From: an uncultured Massilia sp.
GTDB taxonomy: Bacteria; Pseudomonadota; Gammaproteobacteria; Burkholderiales; Burkholderiaceae_D
Length of the DNA stretch: 64,000 bases
NCBI RefSeq assembly: GCF_913773735.1
Contig: NZ_CAJYEB010000015.1
Location: 1 to 64,000, forward strand
Direction of reading: 5' to 3'
Shown here one piece after another: positions 60,939-64,000 of this stretch (the first letter of the stretch is position 1; each line of letters opens with the position of its first letter). The position numbers were made by a program, and so were the translations under genes. The notes beneath the pieces were generated by a model. The model did not search any database. It saw only the letters and a list, made by a program, of their open reading frames with translations, and was not told the origin of the DNA.

Positions 60939-63617
60939 ATGACCAAAGCCCTCATCATTGCCGAAAAGCCTTCCGTGGCGAACGATATCGCCAAGGCGCT
61001 CGGCGGCTTTACCAAGCACGATGAGTATTTCGAATCCGACGACTACGTCCTGTCGTCCGCCGTCGGCCACCTGCTCGAGATCGCGGTGCCCGAGGAATAC
61101 GACGTCAAGCGCGGCAAGTGGAGCTTCACCCACCTGCCGATGATCCCGCCTTACTTCGCCCTGAACCCGATCGCCAAGACGGAATCGCGCCTCAAGGTGC
61201 TCAACAAGTTGATCAAGCGCAAGGATGTCACCACCCTGATCAATGCATGCGACGCGGGGCGCGAAGGGGAACTGATCTTCCGCCTGATCGCCCAGAACGC
61301 CAAGGCCAAGCAGACCGTCAAGCGCCTGTGGCTGCAGTCGATGACGCCGGCCGCGATCCGCGACGGCTTCGCGCACCTGCGCAGCGACCAGGAAATGCTG
61401 CCGCTGGCCGACGCCGCGCGCTGCCGCTCCGAAGCGGACTGGCTGATCGGCATCAACGGCACCCGCGCCATGACCGCCTTCAACTCGAAGGAGGGCGGCT
61501 TCTTCCTCACGACCGTGGGCCGGGTGCAGACGCCGACGCTGTCGATCGTCGTCGAGCGCGAGGAAAAGATCCGCAGGTTCGTGCCGCGCGATTACTGGGA
61601 AGTGCGCGCCGAGTTCGGCTGCGCGGCCGGCAGCTACGAAGGCCGCTGGCTCGATACGAAATTCAAGAAGGACGAGAACGATCCGGAGCGTCGTCCCGAG
61701 CGCATCTGGAACAGGGCGGATGCCGAAGCCATCGTCGCCGCCTGCCTGGGCAAGCAAGGTAATGTCACCGAGGAATCGAAGCCGACCACCTCGATGGCGC
61801 CGGCCCTGTTCGACCTGACGTCGCTGCAGCGCGAGGCCAATGGCCGCTTCGGTTTCTCGGCCAAGAACACGCTGGGCCTGGCCCAGGCGCTGTACGAGAA
61901 GCACAAGGTGCTGACCTACCCGCGTACCGATTCGCGCGCGCTGCCGGAAGACTATATCGGTACGGTCAAGACGACGCTGGAAGTGCTGAAGGGCATGCCG
62001 AACTACCACCAGTTCGCCAAGCAGATCCTGGACAAGAGCTGGGTCAAGCCGAACAAGCGCATCTTCGACAACAGCAAGATCTCGGACCACTTCGCGATCA
62101 TCCCGACCGGCACGGTACCGAAGAACCTGTCCGAGCCGGAACAGAAGCTGTACGACCTGGTCACGCGCCGCTTCATGGCCGTGTTCTTCCCGGCCGCGGA
62201 GTTCCTGGTCACGACCCGCTTTACCGAAGTCGAGGGCCACCAGTTCAAGACCGAGGGCAAGGTGATGACCAACCCCGGCTGGCTGGCCGTGTACGGCAAG
62301 GACACGACCGGCGACGACAAGGACGGCGCCAGCCTGGTGCCGGTCGGGAAGGGCGAGAAGGTCCGCACCGACAAGGTCAATGCCAACGCCCTCGTCACCA
62401 AGCCGCCCGCACGCTACAACGAAGCGACGCTGCTGTCGGCGATGGAAGGCGCGGGCAAGCTGGTCGATTCCGACGAGCTGCGCGACGCCATGGCAGGCAA
62501 GGGCCTGGGAACGCCGGCGACCCGCGCCGCGATCATCGAGGGCTTGCTGAACGAGAAATACCTGTTGCGCGAGGGCCGCGAGATGATCCCGACCGCCAAG
62601 GCGTTCCAGCTGATGACGCTGCTGCGCGGCCTGGGCGTAAACGAGCTGACCGCGCCGGAACTGACCGGCGAGTGGGAATACAAGCTGTCGCAGATGGAAA
62701 AGGGCCAGATTTCGCGCGACGAATTCATGCGCGAGATCGCCGAGATGACGGAAATCATCGTCAAGCGCGCCAAGGAATACAACAACGACACGATCCCGGG
62801 CGAGTACGCGACCCTGGTCACGCCGTGCCCGAACTGCGGCGGCGTCGTCAAGGAAAACTACCGCCGCTTCGCCTGCACCAAGTGCGATTTCTCGATGAGC
62901 AAGGTGCCGGGCGGCCGCCAGTTCGAGATCGAGGAAGTCGAGCAACTGCTGAAGGACCGCACCATCGGTCCGCTGCAGGGCTTCCGCTCGAAGATGGGCC
63001 GGCCGTTCGCGGCGATCCTGCGCATCGTGCGCGACGAGGACATCCACAACTACAAGCTGGAATTCGATTTCGGCCAGGACCAGGACGAGGGCGAGGACGG
63101 CGAAGGCGTCGACTTCAGCGGCCAGACCCCGCTCGGCCCCTGCCCGAAGTGCACCGGCAAGGTCTACGAGATGGGCCTGGCCTATGTCTGCGAGCATGCC
63201 GTGGCCAAGCCCAAGACCTGCGATTTCCGCAGCAGCCGCATCATCCTGCAGCAGGAAATCCTGCCCGAGCAGATGGCCAAGCTGCTGAACGAAGGCAAGA
63301 CCGACCTGCTGCCGGCCTTCGTGTCGCAGCGCACGCGCCGCGCCTTCAAGGCCTACCTGGTGCGCGGCAAGGACGGCAAGATCGGCTTCGAGTTCGAGGA
63401 GCGCAAGGCCAAGCCGGCGGCCAAGGGCAAGGCGGATGCCGCCGACGGGGCGGCCGAGGCCGGCGCCGAGTCGGGCGAGACCGCGGTGGCGGTGAAGAAG
63501 CCGGCGGCGCGCAAGGCGCCGGCCAAGACGGCGGCGAAATCGGCCACCAAGACCGCGGCCACCAAGACCGCGGCGGCGAAGAAACCGGCGGCGAAGGCCG
63601 CCAAGAAAGCCGCGTAG
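60939..63617 (+). CDS. topB: DNA topoisomerase III with histone-like C-terminal tail
   Basis: This 892-residue type IA topoisomerase decatenates DNA. A Toprim domain (ALIIAEKPSVANDIAKAL, NACDAGREGELIFRLI) precedes the catalytic tyrosine in LTYPRTDSRALPEDY. The gate region is complete, with zinc-finger-like Cys clusters near 630 (CPNCGGVV...CTKCDF) and 730 (CPKCTGKVYEMG). About 40 C-terminal residues are Lys/Ala/Thr/Pro repeats (KKPAARKAPAKTAAKSATK) like histone H1 tails, likely non-specific DNA contacts. This tail is not present in the E. coli enzyme. Confidence 0.95.
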   Translation: MTKALIIAEKPSVANDIAKALGGFTKHDEYFESDDYVLSSAVGHLLEIAVPEEYDVKRGKWSFTHLPMIPPYFALNPIAKTESRLKVLNKLIKRKDVTTLINACDAGREGELIFRLIAQNAKAKQTVKRLWLQSMTPAAIRDGFAHLRSDQEMLPLADAARCRSEADWLIGINGTRAMTAFNSKEGGFFLTTVGRVQTPTLSIVVEREEKIRRFVPRDYWEVRAEFGCAAGSYEGRWLDTKFKKDENDPERRPERIWNRADAEAIVAACLGKQGNVTEESKPTTSMAPALFDLTSLQREANGRFGFSAKNTLGLAQALYEKHKVLTYPRTDSRALPEDYIGTVKTTLEVLKGMPNYHQFAKQILDKSWVKPNKRIFDNSKISDHFAIIPTGTVPKNLSEPEQKLYDLVTRRFMAVFFPAAEFLVTTRFTEVEGHQFKTEGKVMTNPGWLAVYGKDTTGDDKDGASLVPVGKGEKVRTDKVNANALVTKPPARYNEATLLSAMEGAGKLVDSDELRDAMAGKGLGTPATRAAIIEGLLNEKYLLREGREMIPTAKAFQLMTLLRGLGVNELTAPELTGEWEYKLSQMEKGQISRDEFMREIAEMTEIIVKRAKEYNNDTIPGEYATLVTPCPNCGGVVKENYRRFACTKCDFSMSKVPGGRQFEIEEVEQLLKDRTIGPLQGFRSKMGRPFAAILRIVRDEDIHNYKLEFDFGQDQDEGEDGEGVDFSGQTPLGPCPKCTGKVYEMGLAYVCEHAVAKPKTCDFRSSRIILQQEILPEQMAKLLNEGKTDLLPAFVSQRTRRAFKAYLVRGKDGKIGFEFEERKAKPAAKGKADAADGAAEAGAESGETAVAVKKPAARKAPAKTAAKSATKTAATKTAAAKKPAAKAAKKAA

Positions 63618-63632
63618 GGAGCGGAGCCCGTA

Positions 63633-63671
63633 GGGGTCAGAGCCCGGTTCACCCGGTTGGGCTCTGACCCC
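63633..63671. repeat. GGGGTCAGAGCCC inverted repeat, unit 1
   Basis: GGGGTCAGAGCCC at 63633 and its complement GGGCTCTGACCCC at 63659 form a 13-base-pair hairpin with a 13-base loop. A second unit lies 48 bases on. The same palindromic word recurs intact, which marks a mobile or selected repeat. Confidence 0.75.
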
Positions 63672-63718
63672 GGTGTTTGCACAGCCAATACCGCTTTCGA
63701 AGCCGCAGGCCACGAACC

Positions 63719-63756
63719 GGGGTCAGAGCCCAACCGCAACACCGGGCTCTGACCCC
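63719..63756. repeat. GGGGTCAGAGCCC inverted repeat, unit 2
   Basis: The same 13-base arms at 63719-63731 and 63744-63756 are separated by a different 12-base loop. Perfect arms with unlike loops suggest a repeat family rather than a local duplication. Confidence 0.75.
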
Positions 63757-63780
63757 TCCGGGCGCTGACCTAACGCCAAT

Positions 63781-63817
63781 AAAAAAAACCGCGAGCCCTC
63801 GGCATCGCGGTTTTTTA
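63781..63817. terminator. bidirectional intrinsic terminator
   Basis: AAAAAACCGCGA, ten-base loop, TCGCGGTTTTTT. It can end topB from the left and the partial minus-strand gene from the right. Confidence 0.85.
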
Positions 63818-63838
63818 TTGTCCTGCGCGCGAAACGAT

Positions 63839-64000
63839 TTACTCGCGCCAGTCGTCCTGCAGGGCCATGATCGCGGCCTCGCCATTGCGGATCGCCTTCA
63901 CGCGGCGCACGATTTCGTGGCGCCATGCCTCGTCGGCATCCATTTCCATGTCCTGCTCATCATTGTCCGCATAGACGAGACGCATCAACTCGTGACGCTC
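63839..64000 (-). CDS. partial hypothetical protein, perhaps addiction-module component-like
   Basis: The C-terminal 53 residues are visible, ending IMALQDDWRE and stop TAA at 63841-63839; the start lies beyond the window. The segment AWRHEIVRRVKAIRNGEA is helical and resembles the C-terminal half of small putative addiction-module proteins, but the match is weak. The window edge prevents a firm call. Confidence 0.4.
   Translation of the reverse strand, partial: ERHELMRLVYADNDEQDMEMDADEAWRHEIVRRVKAIRNGEAAIMALQDDWRE

Noticed and set aside
60561..63713. 1050-codon minus-strand frame opposite topB
   Set aside because: topB has all catalytic motifs; the antisense frame has none.

Overview
The window is high-GC, densely coded chromosomal DNA from a betaproteobacterium, most likely Oxalobacteraceae of the Massilia/Telluria/Duganella kind. 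This rests on gene content and order: rsmB-DUF4390-ntrY-ntrX, def-fmt back to back with LysM-dprA-smg-topB, gshA near gshB-EIIA-HPr-EI, and metX-metW. The family assignment is inference; no rRNA or tRNA gene was seen that would settle it. Nearly all the sequence is core housekeeping. The accessory material is a decayed insertion-sequence patch at the left edge, a probable hipA relic, orphan toxin-antitoxin-like pieces and several families of repeated hairpins.

Layout. 1-0.9 kb: transposase remnants abutting a truncated comM. 0.9-4.05 kb: comM fragment, a DUF2142 membrane protein, a small membrane protein and ubiK. 4.05-7.1 kb: an operon of a TorF-type porin, glnK and amtB, preceded by a near-consensus sigma-54 promoter and NtrC-type sites. 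7.2-13 kb: gshA, a methyltransferase, then gshB-EIIA(Man)-ptsH-ptsI. 13-16.8 kb: metX-metW, an M48 peptidase and an RluA-type pseudouridine synthase. 16.8-25.1 kb: a 1000-residue Ig-like protein and two hybrid histidine kinases either side of xth. 25.1-29.6 kb: pyrE, a hipA relic with three phased palindromes, and gatCAB on the minus strand.

30-37 kb: the rod-shape cluster mreBCD-mrdA-rodA-rlpA, behind a structured leader. 37-42.5 kb (minus strand): a SPOR protein, coaX, birA and dsbA with 4-base overlaps, then a second SPOR protein and argS. 42.7-48.5 kb: rsmB, DUF4390, an NtrY-like kinase, an NtrX-like regulator that lacks an AAA+ domain, and a small COG0523-like protein without a P-loop. 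48.7-51.3 kb: DUF3567, a YafJ-type amidotransferase and an EAL-HDOD protein. 51.4-55.1 kb: metH. 55.5-64 kb: an orphan BrnA-like antitoxin, a 154-base run of six hairpins, fmt-def, LysM-dprA-smg, topB, a repeat-rich intergenic stretch and a partial gene at the edge.

Functional links. Nitrogen: sigma-54/NtrC-type control of porin-glnK-amtB, and the NtrYX-like pair. Redox: gshA, gshB and dsbA. Methionine: metX, metW and metH. Cell wall and shape: mreBCD, mrdA, rodA, rlpA, two more SPOR proteins and a LysM protein. Translation: gatCAB, argS, fmt, def, rsmB and the rluA type. DNA uptake and processing: dprA intact, comM broken, topB, xth. No CRISPR array, prophage or large defence island was found. 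The items most worth following up are the sigma-54/NtrC region, the 49-bp phased palindromes beside the hipA relic, the P-loop-less CxCC protein after ntrX, the six-hairpin stretch at 55.8 kb, and the dispersed REP-like hairpins.
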